A stretch of DNA of 64,000 nucleotides, from assembly GCA_046154665.1 (NCBI GenBank), contig JBJXFG010000032.1, forward strand, positions 1-64,000, read 5' to 3'. The DNA is from JAFLCM01 sp046154665 (GTDB taxonomy: Bacteria; Planctomycetota; Phycisphaerae; Phycisphaerales; UBA1924). Shown here one piece after another: positions 24,157 through 32,850 of this stretch. The position numbers were made by a program, and so were the translations under genes. Positions within the stretch are counted from its first letter, which is position 1. The number at the start of each line of letters is the position of its first letter. Under the pieces are notes generated by a model. That model had not been told where the DNA came from and searched no databases. It worked only from the letters and a program-made list of their open reading frames with translations.

Positions 24157-26609
24157 GCGAACGCACCCCACTAGACCGCGCCCGCGACTTGATCGCGCGG
24201 GGACTGTCACCGATCCCGGTCCCGCACAAGTCGAAGGGACCACGCATCAACGGGTGGCAAACCCTGCGGCTGGCGTCCGATGACCTGCCCCGCTACTTCA
24301 ACGGTGCGCCCTGCAATCTTGGGACGCTGCTGGGCGAACCCGCCGGCTGGATCGTGGACGTGGACCTGGACCATCCCCGCGCCGTGGAGTTGGCCGATTC
24401 GTTCCTGCCCCACACGGGGATGACGTGGGGGCGCGACTCCAAGCCCCGATCGCACCGGCTGTACCGTCTGACCCGTCCCGCTGACACACGGAAGTGGCCG
24501 AGCAAGACCGCCGGGATGATCGTAGAACTGCGGTCCACCGGCTGCCAGACCATCGCGCCCGGATCGACTCACCCGAGCGGCGAGCCGGTTCGGTGGGACG
24601 ACGATGGAGAGCCGGCGAACATCGACCCCGAGGAACTGCGCTCGGCAATCAGCGCCTTGGCGGATGCGGTACGGCGCGAGTTGGGCGAAGGCCCGGATAC
24701 CGCCGGCGCACCTGTGCCCCGTCCTGTGCCCACAGGACCCCACGGGGGAGGCAAGTACGGGCGCGAGGCCCTCCGGCGTGAGGCGGAGATGGTCGCGACC
24801 ACACCGGAGGGGGGCAGGAACGATGCGCTTAATCGGGCGGCGTTCAACGTGGGGACGTTGATCGGTGGAGGCGAAGTTGATCGGGCCGATGCGGAATCGG
24901 AACTGCTGACTGCGGCGCGCTCGTGCGGGCTGCCTGATGAAGAGGCCCGGCGCACCATCGCGTCGGGGATCGCGTCTGGGATGAAACATCCCCGGTCCCC
25001 GCGCCCTTCCGGCCCACCCCGGAAACGTCCGGCCTCGCCGAACTCTCCGGCTGCGAACCGGGATGCGGCCACTCCGGTTTCGGTGACGGTGACACCTGCA
25101 CCCGTTCCCGCGTTCACGCCCTTCCCCGCTGACGTACTGCCCGAGCCGATTCGGGGATTCGTCACCGAAGCGGCGAAGGCGATCGGATGCGATGCGTCCT
25201 ATGTCGCCCTACCCCTGCTGTCGGCGTTGGCGTCGGCGATCGGCAACACCCACCGGATCGCGCTGAAGCGTGGGTGGACCGAGCCGGCGATTGTGTGGAC
25301 GGCGATCGTGGGCGACAGCGGCACGGCGAAGTCGCCCGCGCTGGAGTTGGCCCTGCGCCCCGTCCGCGAGCGGCAACACCAATCGCTCAAGGCGCACGCG
25401 GAGGCGGTGAAGGCGCACGCCGAAGCGCTGGCGATCCACGAACGCGCGTCGGCGCACTGGAACAAGTCCAAGTCGGAAGCGCCACCGCCGGCCAAGCCCG
25501 AAGCCCCGATCGCGGATCGGTGTTGGACCGATGACGTGACGACCGAGGCCCTGGCGGTGCTGCTGCAACAAAACCCGCGCGGGCTGCTGTTGGTGAAGGA
25601 TGAACTCGCCGGGTGGTTCAACTTCGACCGATATGCCGGCGGCAAGGGTGGCGGGGACGCGGCGAAGTGGTTGGAAATGTTCGGCGGTCGCCCGATGGTG
25701 GTGGATCGCAAGACGGGCGGCATGTTGTACGTTCCCCGCGCGGCGGTGTCGATCGCCGGCGGCATCCAACCAGAAACCCTGCGGCGGGCGCTGGGGCAGG
25801 AACACCGGGATAACGGGCTGGCGGCGCGGCTGCTGCTGACCTGTCCCCCACGCAGGGCGAAGCGGTGGACCGAAGCAGACGTGAACGCGGACACCGAAGC
25901 GGCGGTGGCGATGGTGTTCGATCGGCTGTTCGGGCTGACGCCGGAAACCGACGACGACGGCGACGAACGGCCCCGGCTGGTGACGTTGGCCGACAACGGG
26001 AAGCGGGCATGGGTGACGTTCTACAACGAACACGCCGGCGAGCAAGTAAACCTGTCCGGCGACGAAGCGGCGGCGTGGTCGAAGTTGGAGGGGTACGCGG
26101 CCCGGCTGGCGCTGGTGGTTCACCTGACCCGCTGGGCTGCGGGTGACGCCACGCTGCGCGATCCTGCGCGGGTCGATGAAGCGAGCATCGCGGCGGGCGT
26201 GGTGCTGGCCCGGTGGTTCGGTGACGAAGCCCGGCGCGTCTACGCGATCTTGTCCGAGAGTGACGACGACCGGGAAACCCGCCGGCTGGTGGAGTGGATC
26301 GAACGCGGCGGGAAAGACCGCCAACCCGGTACGGCCACGGTGCGCGACCTGACGCACGGGCTACGGGCGTATCGCAACGATCCCGACACGGCGGAACGCG
26401 AACTGTCGGCGCTGGTGGAATCGGGCATCGGGCGTTGGGAAGCCGACGCCCACGGCCCGAAGGGCGGCCGACCCGCCCAACGATTCCGGCTTGTCTCCAC
26501 CGTCACCGTCACCGAAACCCCAGCGAACGCCGGGAAAGACCTGGGTTCTGGTGACGGTGACACCGGAGAAACGGCCACGGACGCCGGCGACGGGTGGGGG
26601 GAACTGTGA
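24153..26609 (+). CDS. Primase-polymerase/DUF3987 replication protein
   Basis: An 818-residue protein likely to start replication of the excised element. Residues about 5-180 form an archaeo-eukaryotic-type primase-polymerase (ARDLIARGLSPIPV, GWIVDVDLDHPRAVELAD, SHRLYRLTRP, SGEPVRW). Residues about 205-285 resemble a primase C-terminal region (GGRNDALNRAAFNVGTLIGG). From about 330 a DUF3987 helicase-like ATPase follows, with a Walker A variant VGDSGTAKSPALE and VKDELAGWF near the B-motif position. The C-terminus carries a small winged-helix-like stretch (ARTLHGLRAYR-like). Confidence 0.85.
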   Translation: MSERTPLDRARDLIARGLSPIPVPHKSKGPRINGWQTLRLASDDLPRYFNGAPCNLGTLLGEPAGWIVDVDLDHPRAVELADSFLPHTGMTWGRDSKPRSHRLYRLTRPADTRKWPSKTAGMIVELRSTGCQTIAPGSTHPSGEPVRWDDDGEPANIDPEELRSAISALADAVRRELGEGPDTAGAPVPRPVPTGPHGGGKYGREALRREAEMVATTPEGGRNDALNRAAFNVGTLIGGGEVDRADAESELLTAARSCGLPDEEARRTIASGIASGMKHPRSPRPSGPPRKRPASPNSPAANRDAATPVSVTVTPAPVPAFTPFPADVLPEPIRGFVTEAAKAIGCDASYVALPLLSALASAIGNTHRIALKRGWTEPAIVWTAIVGDSGTAKSPALELALRPVRERQHQSLKAHAEAVKAHAEALAIHERASAHWNKSKSEAPPPAKPEAPIADRCWTDDVTTEALAVLLQQNPRGLLLVKDELAGWFNFDRYAGGKGGGDAAKWLEMFGGRPMVVDRKTGGMLYVPRAAVSIAGGIQPETLRRALGQEHRDNGLAARLLLTCPPRRAKRWTEADVNADTEAAVAMVFDRLFGLTPETDDDGDERPRLVTLADNGKRAWVTFYNEHAGEQVNLSGDEAAAWSKLEGYAARLALVVHLTRWAAGDATLRDPARVDEASIAAGVVLARWFGDEARRVYAILSESDDDRETRRLVEWIERGGKDRQPGTATVRDLTHGLRAYRNDPDTAERELSALVESGIGRWEADAHGPKGGRPAQRFRLVSTVTVTETPANAGKDLGSGDGDTGETATDAGDGWGEL

Positions 26610-26749
26610 ACCCGCACTCCAACCCCGACACCTACCGCGACCCCCACGCCAACACCCGCGCCGACGGCCCGACGCGGCGGACACTCACCCTGCGCGTCTC
26701 TCGCGCGTGGCCCCGGCATCGTCGCGCTGAACCGTGCAGGCGGAACCCG
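26606..26749 (+). pseudogene. Possible broken small gene after the replication gene
   Basis: A GTG at 26606 overlaps the preceding stop in the same GTGA style as the other genes here and opens a frame beginning VNPHSNPDTYRDPHANTR with a basic RRTLTLRVSRAWPRHRR. The frame then runs into the opposite strand of the SEL1 gene with no end of its own. It may be the 5' part of a gene cut off by arrival of the SEL1 gene, or may be spurious. Confidence 0.3.
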
Positions 26750-27883
26750 CTATTGCTCTGGTTCGGGTCGCTGAGGCTTCGGCTTGAACGCTGCCGACAA
26801 CCGCTGCGCCTCCGCGATCTGGTCGCGCGTCATGCGCTCTTCCAGCAAATCCCGCAATCGCTTGGCGGCATCAAGCCCGGTGGCTGCCGCCAAGTTTGCC
26901 CACGAGTACGCTCGGACATCGTCCTTGGGTACGCCGTCGCCTGTCGCGTACATCACACCGAGTTTGCCCTGTGCCCGTTCGTCCCCCTGCTCGGCGGCCT
27001 TGGTCAACCACTCCACCGCCTTGGCGGAATCCTTGGGAACGCCGTCGCCTTCGGAGTACATCCAGCCGAGGAAACGCTGGGCCTTTGCGTGCCCCTGCTC
27101 GGCGGCCTTGGTGTACCACTCCATCGCCTTGGCCGAGTTCTTGGGAACGCCGTCGCCCGTCGCGTACATCACGCCGAGGTCGGCCTGGGCCTCTGCGTGC
27201 CCCTGCTCGGCGGCCTTGGTGTACCACTCCACCGCCTTGACGGAGTCCTTGGGAACGCCGTCGCCTGCCGCGTACATCGCGCCGAGGATGTGCTGGGCTG
27301 TGGCGTGCCCCTGCTCGGCTGCTTTTGTGAACCACTCCACCGCCTTGGCGGAGTCCTTGGGAACGCCTGCGCCTATCGCGTATCTCGCGCCGAGGTTGAA
27401 CTGGGCCTCTGCGTGCCCCTGCTCGGCGGCTTTCGTATACCACTCCATCGCCTTGGCCGAGTCCTTGGGAACGCCGCTCCCTATCGCGTACCCCGCGCCG
27501 AGGTTGAACTGGGCCTCTGCGTGCCCCTGCTCGGCGGCCTTGGTGTACCACTCCACCGCTTTGGCGGGATTCTTGGGAACCCCGTCGCCTTCGGAGTACA
27601 TCCAGCCGAGGGCGTGCTGGGCGTATGCCTCCCCCTGCTCGGCGGCCTTGGTCAACGCCTCCAGCGCCGTGGCGAGGTCTTTCGGAACGCCGTCGCCTGT
27701 CCCGTGCATCACGCCGAGTTTGCGCTGGGCTTCGGCGTCCCCTGCTTCCGCGCGCCTCTGAACATCGCCCGCGTCGCTCGCCGCCCAAGCCTCAGCGTTG
27801 GCCGTGCCGTAGCCCCCGGCGACCACGACACCGAGCGACCACACGAGCCGAGCCGCGAGTATCAACGCCGTTCGAATGCGCAT
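26750..27883 (-). CDS. Exported SEL1-repeat protein
   Basis: A 377-residue protein with an N-terminal signal or anchor (MRIRTALILAARLVWSLGV) and about eight 36-residue SEL1 (TPR-like) repeats of the form AEQGHAEAQFNLG..Y..G.GVPKDS.KA..WYTKA. The repeats are also near-identical as 108-bp DNA units, suggesting recent duplication or gene conversion. SEL1 proteins mediate protein contacts. It is the only minus-strand gene in the right half of the element, so it is probably a separate cargo gene. Confidence 0.9.
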   Translation of the reverse strand: MRIRTALILAARLVWSLGVVVAGGYGTANAEAWAASDAGDVQRRAEAGDAEAQRKLGVMHGTGDGVPKDLATALEALTKAAEQGEAYAQHALGWMYSEGDGVPKNPAKAVEWYTKAAEQGHAEAQFNLGAGYAIGSGVPKDSAKAMEWYTKAAEQGHAEAQFNLGARYAIGAGVPKDSAKAVEWFTKAAEQGHATAQHILGAMYAAGDGVPKDSVKAVEWYTKAAEQGHAEAQADLGVMYATGDGVPKNSAKAMEWYTKAAEQGHAKAQRFLGWMYSEGDGVPKDSAKAVEWLTKAAEQGDERAQGKLGVMYATGDGVPKDDVRAYSWANLAAATGLDAAKRLRDLLEERMTRDQIAEAQRLSAAFKPKPQRPEPEQ

Positions 27884-28028
27884 CGGGCAATCCTCCGGGG
27901 CAAGGGTTCAATCGGCCAACCGAATCATAATCGGCATCGGCCCATGCTCGCGACCGCTGGCGTGGTGGGGATGAATCGCAAGGGCCACACCGGGCGGACC
28001 GGCGCGGACCGCTCTGTGAACGTGCGGG

Positions 28029-28057
28029 TTGACAAAGCGCCTACTTCCGTGTATACT
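28029..28057 (+). promoter_or_regulatory. Strong sigma-70-type promoter for the toxin-like gene
   Basis: TTGACA and TATACT with exactly 17 bp between them. The expected start point near 28064 is about 5 nt before the ATG at 28069, so the message would be essentially leaderless. Confidence 0.8.
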
Positions 28058-28068
28058 CGGGGGGTGCG

Positions 28069-28371
28069 ATGAACGCCGACACCCGCAAAGCCGTGTCCAC
28101 CATCCGCCGGTGCGTCGCGGCGGATCGCGTGATGCTGACGCGGCACTTCCGCGTGCGGCTGGCGGAGCGCGGCGTGCTGTGGGCTGACGTGCGGGCCGTG
28201 GTGGACGCCCCCGCCTCGGCGCGGGTCGACGGGATGGACGACGCGGGGCGCTCCCGCTGGATCGTCGAGGGCCGCGCCGCCGACGGCGTGTCGATGGGGT
28301 TGGTGTGCGTGATCGGACGCGACGACGCGGGCGACCTGGCGGTCTTTGTGACAGCGTTTTGGGAGGATTGA
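28069..28371 (+). CDS. DUF4258-type putative toxin
   Basis: A 100-residue basic protein. MLTRHFRVRLAERGVLWADV and AVVDAPASARVDGMDDAGRS fit the DUF4258 family, a RelE-like fold often encoded with an HTH partner. The late segment LVCVIGRDDAGDLAVFVTAFW matches the final strands of that fold. Its stop overlaps the next ATG by 1 bp, giving toxin-first order as in HigBA and MqsRA. Toxicity is inferred, not shown. Confidence 0.7.
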   Translation: MNADTRKAVSTIRRCVAADRVMLTRHFRVRLAERGVLWADVRAVVDAPASARVDGMDDAGRSRWIVEGRAADGVSMGLVCVIGRDDAGDLAVFVTAFWED

Positions 28372-28775
28372 TGATGACCACGAAGCGGACCAATACCACG
28401 CGGGCGGTTGCGGACGACGTGCCCTTTACCGCCAAACTCCCCGACGGGCGCACCATGTTCGTGCTGGTGCCCGCCAAGTGGTGCGCCATGGACGCGAGCG
28501 GCGAAGTGCTGTTCAAGCCCGACGCGATCCGGCTGCTGGACCGTGTGCAGGCGATGGCCATGCGGACGCCCAAAGCCCCGACGCCCGGCTACGTCCGCAC
28601 GCTGCGCGAAGCGCTCGGGCTGACACAGACGCAGTTGGGCGAGCGCCTCGGCGTTGACAAAATGACCGTGGCCCGATGGGAGTGGGGCAAGATCAAACCG
28701 AGCGCCAGGGCGGCGAAGGCACTCGATTCACTCCGGCGCAGCGCGGGCAGGCACGGCATGGTGATCGCGGCTTGA
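28371..28775 (+). CDS. Xre-type HTH putative antitoxin
   Basis: A 134-residue protein. The first part (about 10-60) is a small beta domain lacking zinc-binding cysteines, and residues about 75-130 carry an Xre helix-turn-helix: YVRTLREALGLTQTQLGERL then GVDKMTVARWEWGKIKPS. It most likely neutralises the upstream DUF4258 protein and represses the shared promoter. It sits 21 bp before the integrase, so the pair may stabilise the element. Confidence 0.75.
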   Translation: MMTTKRTNTTRAVADDVPFTAKLPDGRTMFVLVPAKWCAMDASGEVLFKPDAIRLLDRVQAMAMRTPKAPTPGYVRTLREALGLTQTQLGERLGVDKMTVARWEWGKIKPSARAAKALDSLRRSAGRHGMVIAA

Positions 28776-28796
28776 ACACGGAAGGAACGGTGAGCA

Positions 28797-30107
28797 ATGG
28801 CGAGCATCGCAAACGATCCCAACGGGCGGCGGCGGATTCTCTTCACCGGCGGCGACGGCGAACGCCACGCGATCCGGCTGGGCCGCGCCACGGCGAAGGC
28901 GGCGGAATCGTTCCGGCTGCGCGTCGAAACGATCCTGTCCGACCTGCTGACGGGCAAGGCGCACGACGCCGAACTCTCGGCGTGGCTGGGCGACCTGCCC
29001 CCGGTCATGCACGAGCGATTGGTGCGCGTCGGGCTGGCGTCGCCGCGCGACGTGGTCCCCGACGTGACGCTGGGCCAACTGCTGAAGCGGTTTGAAGCGT
29101 CGGCGGCGGTGAAGGCATCGACCCACGCGGCCTATCGCCAAGCGACCGGGAGCCTGCGCGACCACTTCGGGGCCGACAAGCCGCTGCGCTCCATCACCCA
29201 CTCCGACGCCGACGGCTGGCACAAGGCGACCGCCGACGCGGGGCTGGCCCCGGCGACGGTGGCGAAGCGCGTCAACGTCGCCAAGTCCGTGTTCCGCCGG
29301 GCGATCCGCTGGGGGCTCATCCCCGCGAACCCCTTCGCCGACCTGCGCTCGGGTTCCCAATCCAACCCGGATCGTTCGCACTACGTCTCGTGCGAAGTGA
29401 TCCGGGCGGTGCTGGCTGAGTGCCCCGACAACGAATGGCGCGCGATCGTGGCCCTGAGCCGGTTTGCGGGCGTCCGGTGCCCTTCGGAGATTGTGGGCCT
29501 TCGGTGGGGCGACGTGAACTGGGAACGCTCACGGCTGACCGTGCGAAGCCCCAAGACAGCCGGGCACGAGGGCAAGGGGTTCCGCGTGGTGCCAATCGAC
29601 CCGGAACTGCGCCCGATCCTGCTGGCGCTGTTCGATGCCGCTGAGCCGGGCACCGAATCGGTGGTCCCGAAACTCCGCGCGGCGGGGATGAACCTGCGGA
29701 CCCAGTTTGAGCGGATCATCGGGCAAGCGGGCGTGGCACCGTGGCCCCGCCTGTTCCAGAATCTTCGGGCGTCGTGCGCGACTGACTGGGTGGAACGGTT
29801 CCCGGCTCACGTCGTCGCCGGGTGGCTGGGGCATTCTCCGCTGATCGCGGCGCAGCACTACCTGCAAGTCCGGGACGCCCACTTTGACCGGGCGGCGGGG
29901 CGGGGCGATGACGCCGAGCAAGGCGGCGCAAAACGCGGCGCGCCTGAGGCGCAGAACGAGGCGCAGCATCCGTCCGCGCGTGATCGCTCGGATTCGCCCG
30001 AATGCGCCGAAGTCTCTTGCTATCCCGAACTTGCGCACTGCGGCGCGGACGAGCGCGACAGCGTGCAAAACGTGGAAGTGGGCGCGGAAGGATTCGAACC
30101 TTCGTAG
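28797..30107 (+). CDS. int: Tyrosine recombinase (integrase) of the element
   Basis: A 436-residue site-specific recombinase. An N-terminal Arm/SAM-like part (about 60-190, with LGQLLKRFEASAAVKASTHA) precedes the catalytic domain: box I arginine in SRFAGVRCPSEIVGLRW, lysine in RSPKTAGHEG, box II LFQNLRASC (Asn-Leu-Arg in place of His-x-x-Arg), AGWLGHSP and the nucleophile tyrosine of QHYLQV. The last residues GAEGFEPS are read from the tRNA-Tyr 3' end, and the TAG stop lies inside the tRNA gene. In the excised circle the frame continues 80 codons into 18087-18329. Confidence 0.92.
   Translation: MASIANDPNGRRRILFTGGDGERHAIRLGRATAKAAESFRLRVETILSDLLTGKAHDAELSAWLGDLPPVMHERLVRVGLASPRDVVPDVTLGQLLKRFEASAAVKASTHAAYRQATGSLRDHFGADKPLRSITHSDADGWHKATADAGLAPATVAKRVNVAKSVFRRAIRWGLIPANPFADLRSGSQSNPDRSHYVSCEVIRAVLAECPDNEWRAIVALSRFAGVRCPSEIVGLRWGDVNWERSRLTVRSPKTAGHEGKGFRVVPIDPELRPILLALFDAAEPGTESVVPKLRAAGMNLRTQFERIIGQAGVAPWPRLFQNLRASCATDWVERFPAHVVAGWLGHSPLIAAQHYLQVRDAHFDRAAGRGDDAEQGGAKRGAPEAQNEAQHPSARDRSDSPECAEVSCYPELAHCGADERDSVQNVEVGAEGFEPS
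30076..30104. repeat. Right attachment site (29-bp repeat within tRNA-Tyr and int)
   Basis: Exact copy of 18058-18086. It overlaps both the last codons of the integrase (plus strand) and the 3' end of tRNA-Tyr (minus strand). Confidence 0.92.
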
Positions 30108-30162
30108 GCATTACGCCACCAGATTTACAGTCTGGCCCAGTTGGCCACTTTGGTACGCGCCC
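30079..30162 (-). tRNA. tRNA-Tyr (GUA)
   Basis: 84 nt, folded by eye: acceptor arms GGGCGCG (complement of 30156-30162) and CGCGCCC (30080-30086), discriminator A, anticodon GTA at 30126-30128 within CTGTAAA, a long variable arm as in bacterial tRNA-Tyr, and T-loop GGTTCGAATCC. CCA is not encoded. It is intact although the element is integrated in its 3' end. Its presumed terminator is stranded at 18024-18049. Confidence 0.96.
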
Positions 30163-30554
30163 AAGATGTCTGCGCGGTCCGGGCCGGTCGCTTCGCTCCC
30201 GGTCGGGAGGCCCGGTCGGGGGGACCGAGCGGGTGGGCCCGATCGGGTGGCTTGGCGGCGGCTGGAACGCACACCGGCTCGGCTCTGGGACATCCCAGGG
30301 GCGAGACGGGGGGGAGGAATGTAGCGGGGTGAGGGATTGCGGGCAAGGGGTCCGCGGGTGAGGTGGCGCTCGCCTGCGGCTCTGATCCCGGGTGCGATCC
30401 GGGTGTTCTGATCCGTCGACGCGCCGGCGAGCTTCGACAACCTGGCGAGGCGCAGGGAGCGGTCGGAATGGCGGAGGCGGGAAGGCATTCCGGGGGGAGG
30501 GTCGGCTCGGAGAGCCGACGTACCGAGGAGGCGAGGCCGGTATGGTTCTGCATC
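30163..30554. other. 392-bp stretch between tRNA-Tyr and the M32 gene
   Basis: No gene recognised. It must contain the tRNA-Tyr promoter on the minus strand, which I could not pick out. CCGGTCGGGAGG-like words repeat at about 30193-30222, and a perfect palindrome, GTCGGCTC-GGA-GAGCCGAC, lies at 30501-30519. Confidence 0.5.
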
Positions 30555-32105
30555 ATGCCAGCCACCTCAACTCCTGCCACCTCCCCCGCCGCTGTTTCGC
30601 CTTACACGTCGCTCATGGTCCGCCTGCGTGAGAACGCGGTGATCGAGTCGGCGAACCGGGTGCTGTCGTATGACCAGGAAACGGTCATGCCCGATCGCGG
30701 GGCGGAACTGCGGTCGCAGCAGCTTGAGGCGATGTCGGCGTTGGTGCATTCACGGAAGACCTCGAAGGAACTCGGCGAGCTGCTCGCGGCGTGCGAGGGC
30801 GACGGCTCGCTCAAGGCCGACCCGATTGCGTCGTCGAACCTGCGGGAGCTCCGGCGCGACTATGACCTGGCCACCAAGCTGCCGACCGAGCTTGTCGCCG
30901 AGATGGCCAAGTGCTCGTCGCTGGGGATGCACGCGTGGAAAGAAGCGCGGCAGAAGTCGGACTTCGCGCTGTTTCTGCCGTGGATGAAGAAGACGGTGGA
31001 GTTGTACCGGCGGAAGGCGGAGTGCTACGGCGGGGGGCGTGCTCCCGCGGGAGGCGAGCTCTACGACCTTCTGTTGGACGAGTACGAACCGGGGATGACC
31101 GCGGCGAAGACGCGGGCGATCTTCGGCCCTTTGCGCGACCGGCTGGTGCCGCTGATCGATCGGGTGCTGCGCTCGAAGGGCCCCGATGAATCGACCGCGA
31201 AACTGGAGTTCCCGATCGAGAAGCAGGCGGCGTTCTGCACGATGGTCGCCACGAAGATCGGGTTCGACTACAGCGCCGGGCGCATGGACGTCTCGACGCA
31301 CCCGTTCTGCGACGGCATCGGGCCCGGCGACACGCGCATGACCAACCGCTACCGCCCCGACGGGTGGGCGGACTCGCTCAGCACCGCGATGCACGAGAGC
31401 GGGCACGCGCTGTATGAGCAAGGGCTGCCGAAGGCCGATTGCTTTGGGCAGCCGGTCGCCGAGGCGATCAGCCTGGGGATCCACGAGAGCCAGAGCCGGC
31501 TGTGGGAGAACCTGGTGGGGCGGAGCCTGCCGTTCTGGAAATGGGCGTCGAAGGAGGCCGCGGGGCTGCTCGGACCCGCGATGAGCGGGGCATCTCCTGA
31601 GGCGATCTACAAGGCGGTCAACGTGGTGCGGCCGAACTTCATCCGCGTCGAGAGCGACGAACTGACGTACAACCTGCACATCATGCTGCGGTTTGATCTT
31701 GAGCGGGCGATGATCGCCGGCGAACTTGACCCGGTGGACCTGCCGGGGGAGTGGAACAAGCGGATCAAGTCGGACCTGGGGCTGACGGTGCCGGACGATC
31801 GGCGCGGGTGCCTGCAGGACGTGCACTGGTCGATGGGGCTGGTGGGTTACTTCCCGACGTACACGTTCGGGAATCTGTACTCGGCGCAGTTCTGGGAGGC
31901 GATCAAACGCGACATCCCGGATCGCGACGAGCAGATGGCCCGCGGCGAGTTCACGCCGATCCTGAACTGGCTGCGGACCAATATCCACGCCCACGGCCGG
32001 CGCTACCGCGCGGGCGAACTGTGCGAAAAGATCACCGGCAAGCCGCTCTCGCACGACCCGCTGATGCGGCATCTGGAGGCGAAGGTGGCGGCGGTGTATG
32101 GGTGA
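30555..32105 (+). CDS. M32-family metallocarboxypeptidase
   Basis: A 516-residue zinc carboxypeptidase of the Thermus Taq type that removes C-terminal residues from peptides in the cytosol. The metal motif HESGH is at residues 280-284, the third ligand glutamate is E311 in HESQSR, and the family motifs DVSTHPF and a later IRVESDELTYNLHIMLRF are present. I use the ATG at 30555 (MPATS) because the palindrome at 30501-30519 lies in the upstream extension of the frame. Confidence 0.93.
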   Translation: MPATSTPATSPAAVSPYTSLMVRLRENAVIESANRVLSYDQETVMPDRGAELRSQQLEAMSALVHSRKTSKELGELLAACEGDGSLKADPIASSNLRELRRDYDLATKLPTELVAEMAKCSSLGMHAWKEARQKSDFALFLPWMKKTVELYRRKAECYGGGRAPAGGELYDLLLDEYEPGMTAAKTRAIFGPLRDRLVPLIDRVLRSKGPDESTAKLEFPIEKQAAFCTMVATKIGFDYSAGRMDVSTHPFCDGIGPGDTRMTNRYRPDGWADSLSTAMHESGHALYEQGLPKADCFGQPVAEAISLGIHESQSRLWENLVGRSLPFWKWASKEAAGLLGPAMSGASPEAIYKAVNVVRPNFIRVESDELTYNLHIMLRFDLERAMIAGELDPVDLPGEWNKRIKSDLGLTVPDDRRGCLQDVHWSMGLVGYFPTYTFGNLYSAQFWEAIKRDIPDRDEQMARGEFTPILNWLRTNIHAHGRRYRAGELCEKITGKPLSHDPLMRHLEAKVAAVYG

Positions 32106-32106
32106 C

Positions 32107-32145
32107 GGGAAGGCACGGAGGCACAAAGGCACGAAAGCACGGAGT
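32107..32145. repeat. 8-bp tandem patch (AGGCACGG type)
   Basis: Four or five copies of AGGCACGG, AGGCACAA, AGGCACGA and AAGCACGG immediately after the M32 stop. It belongs with the patch at 47322-47357. Confidence 0.75.
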
Positions 32146-32236
32146 GGGGCGCGACGTTCGCGCGGTGCCAAGCCGTGGTTGGGTTCGAACCAAGTTCCCA
32201 CGACCTTGACGAGGCCCCTTTGGATCGCCTTTCCGC

Positions 32237-32638
32237 ATGAACCCGACGGGTCCCATCGTGTTCTATGACGGCGAATGCGGGCTGTGCGCTCGGTCGGTGC
32301 AATGGGCGCTGGCTCGTGACCGCCGCGACGTGCTGCGTTTCGCGCCGTTGCAGGGGCGGACGTACGCGGAACTCGTGCTTCACGGCAAGCCCGCGGCACT
32401 GGACACGATGGTGCTGCTTGACGACGACGGGCTGCACGTGCGGAGCACCGGGGCGCTGCGGCTGCTGCGGCACCTGGGCGGCGTTTGGGGCGTCATCGGC
32501 GCGATGCTGATGGTGGTGCCGCGACCGGTGCGGGATTGGGCCTACGGCGTGGTGGCGCGGCACCGGCTGGGGTGGTTCGGGGATGCGTCGTCGTGCCGGC
32601 TGCCGACAGGGGAGCGGAGCCAGCGCTTTTTGCCGTGA
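32237..32638 (+). CDS. DCC-family thiol-disulfide oxidoreductase-like protein
   Basis: A 133-residue protein with the DCC signature YDGECGLCAR near residue 10 (a CxxC in a thioredoxin-like fold, DUF393). FAPLQGRTYAEL and the STGALRLLRHLGG block are also typical. A hydrophobic stretch (about 82-98) may contact the membrane. It probably exchanges disulfides, but its partner is unknown. Confidence 0.9.
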   Translation: MNPTGPIVFYDGECGLCARSVQWALARDRRDVLRFAPLQGRTYAELVLHGKPAALDTMVLLDDDGLHVRSTGALRLLRHLGGVWGVIGAMLMVVPRPVRDWAYGVVARHRLGWFGDASSCRLPTGERSQRFLP

Positions 32639-32850
32639 AGAGGCGCGGATGCTGAACTCGGCGGAAGAACTTGTGGGGCTGCACCACGCGGGGGGCCGGC
32701 CGCAGATCGGTGTCGGCGGAGAACCTGTGTGCAAGAACGAGGGGATTCGCATCTCGCGGGTGGCCGCGGGTATCGCCGCTGCGGGCGTGATGTTATGATG
32801 GCGACAGCGTCGTCGTCGATTTCCATCATGTTCATCTCGGAGCGTGAACC

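Larger units (their letters stand above)
18058..30104. mobile_element. 12-kb integrative element in tRNA-Tyr
   Basis: Bounded by identical 29-bp direct repeats (18058-18086 and 30076-30104) that match the 3' end of tRNA-Tyr. A tyrosine integrase abuts the right repeat and the intact tRNA. Inside are helix-turn-helix genes, a primase-polymerase/DUF3987 replication protein, a toxin-antitoxin-like pair and cargo genes. The excised circle would be 12,018 bp. No conjugation or capsid genes were recognised, so it is best described as a mobilisable or satellite-like genomic island. A second copy of the integrase tail inside it suggests more than one insertion event. Confidence 0.85.

Noticed and set aside
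26594..28072. A 492-codon plus-strand frame with regular repeats
   Set aside because: Its repeats are the reverse of the SEL1 units; only its first 45 or so codons might be a real gene fragment.
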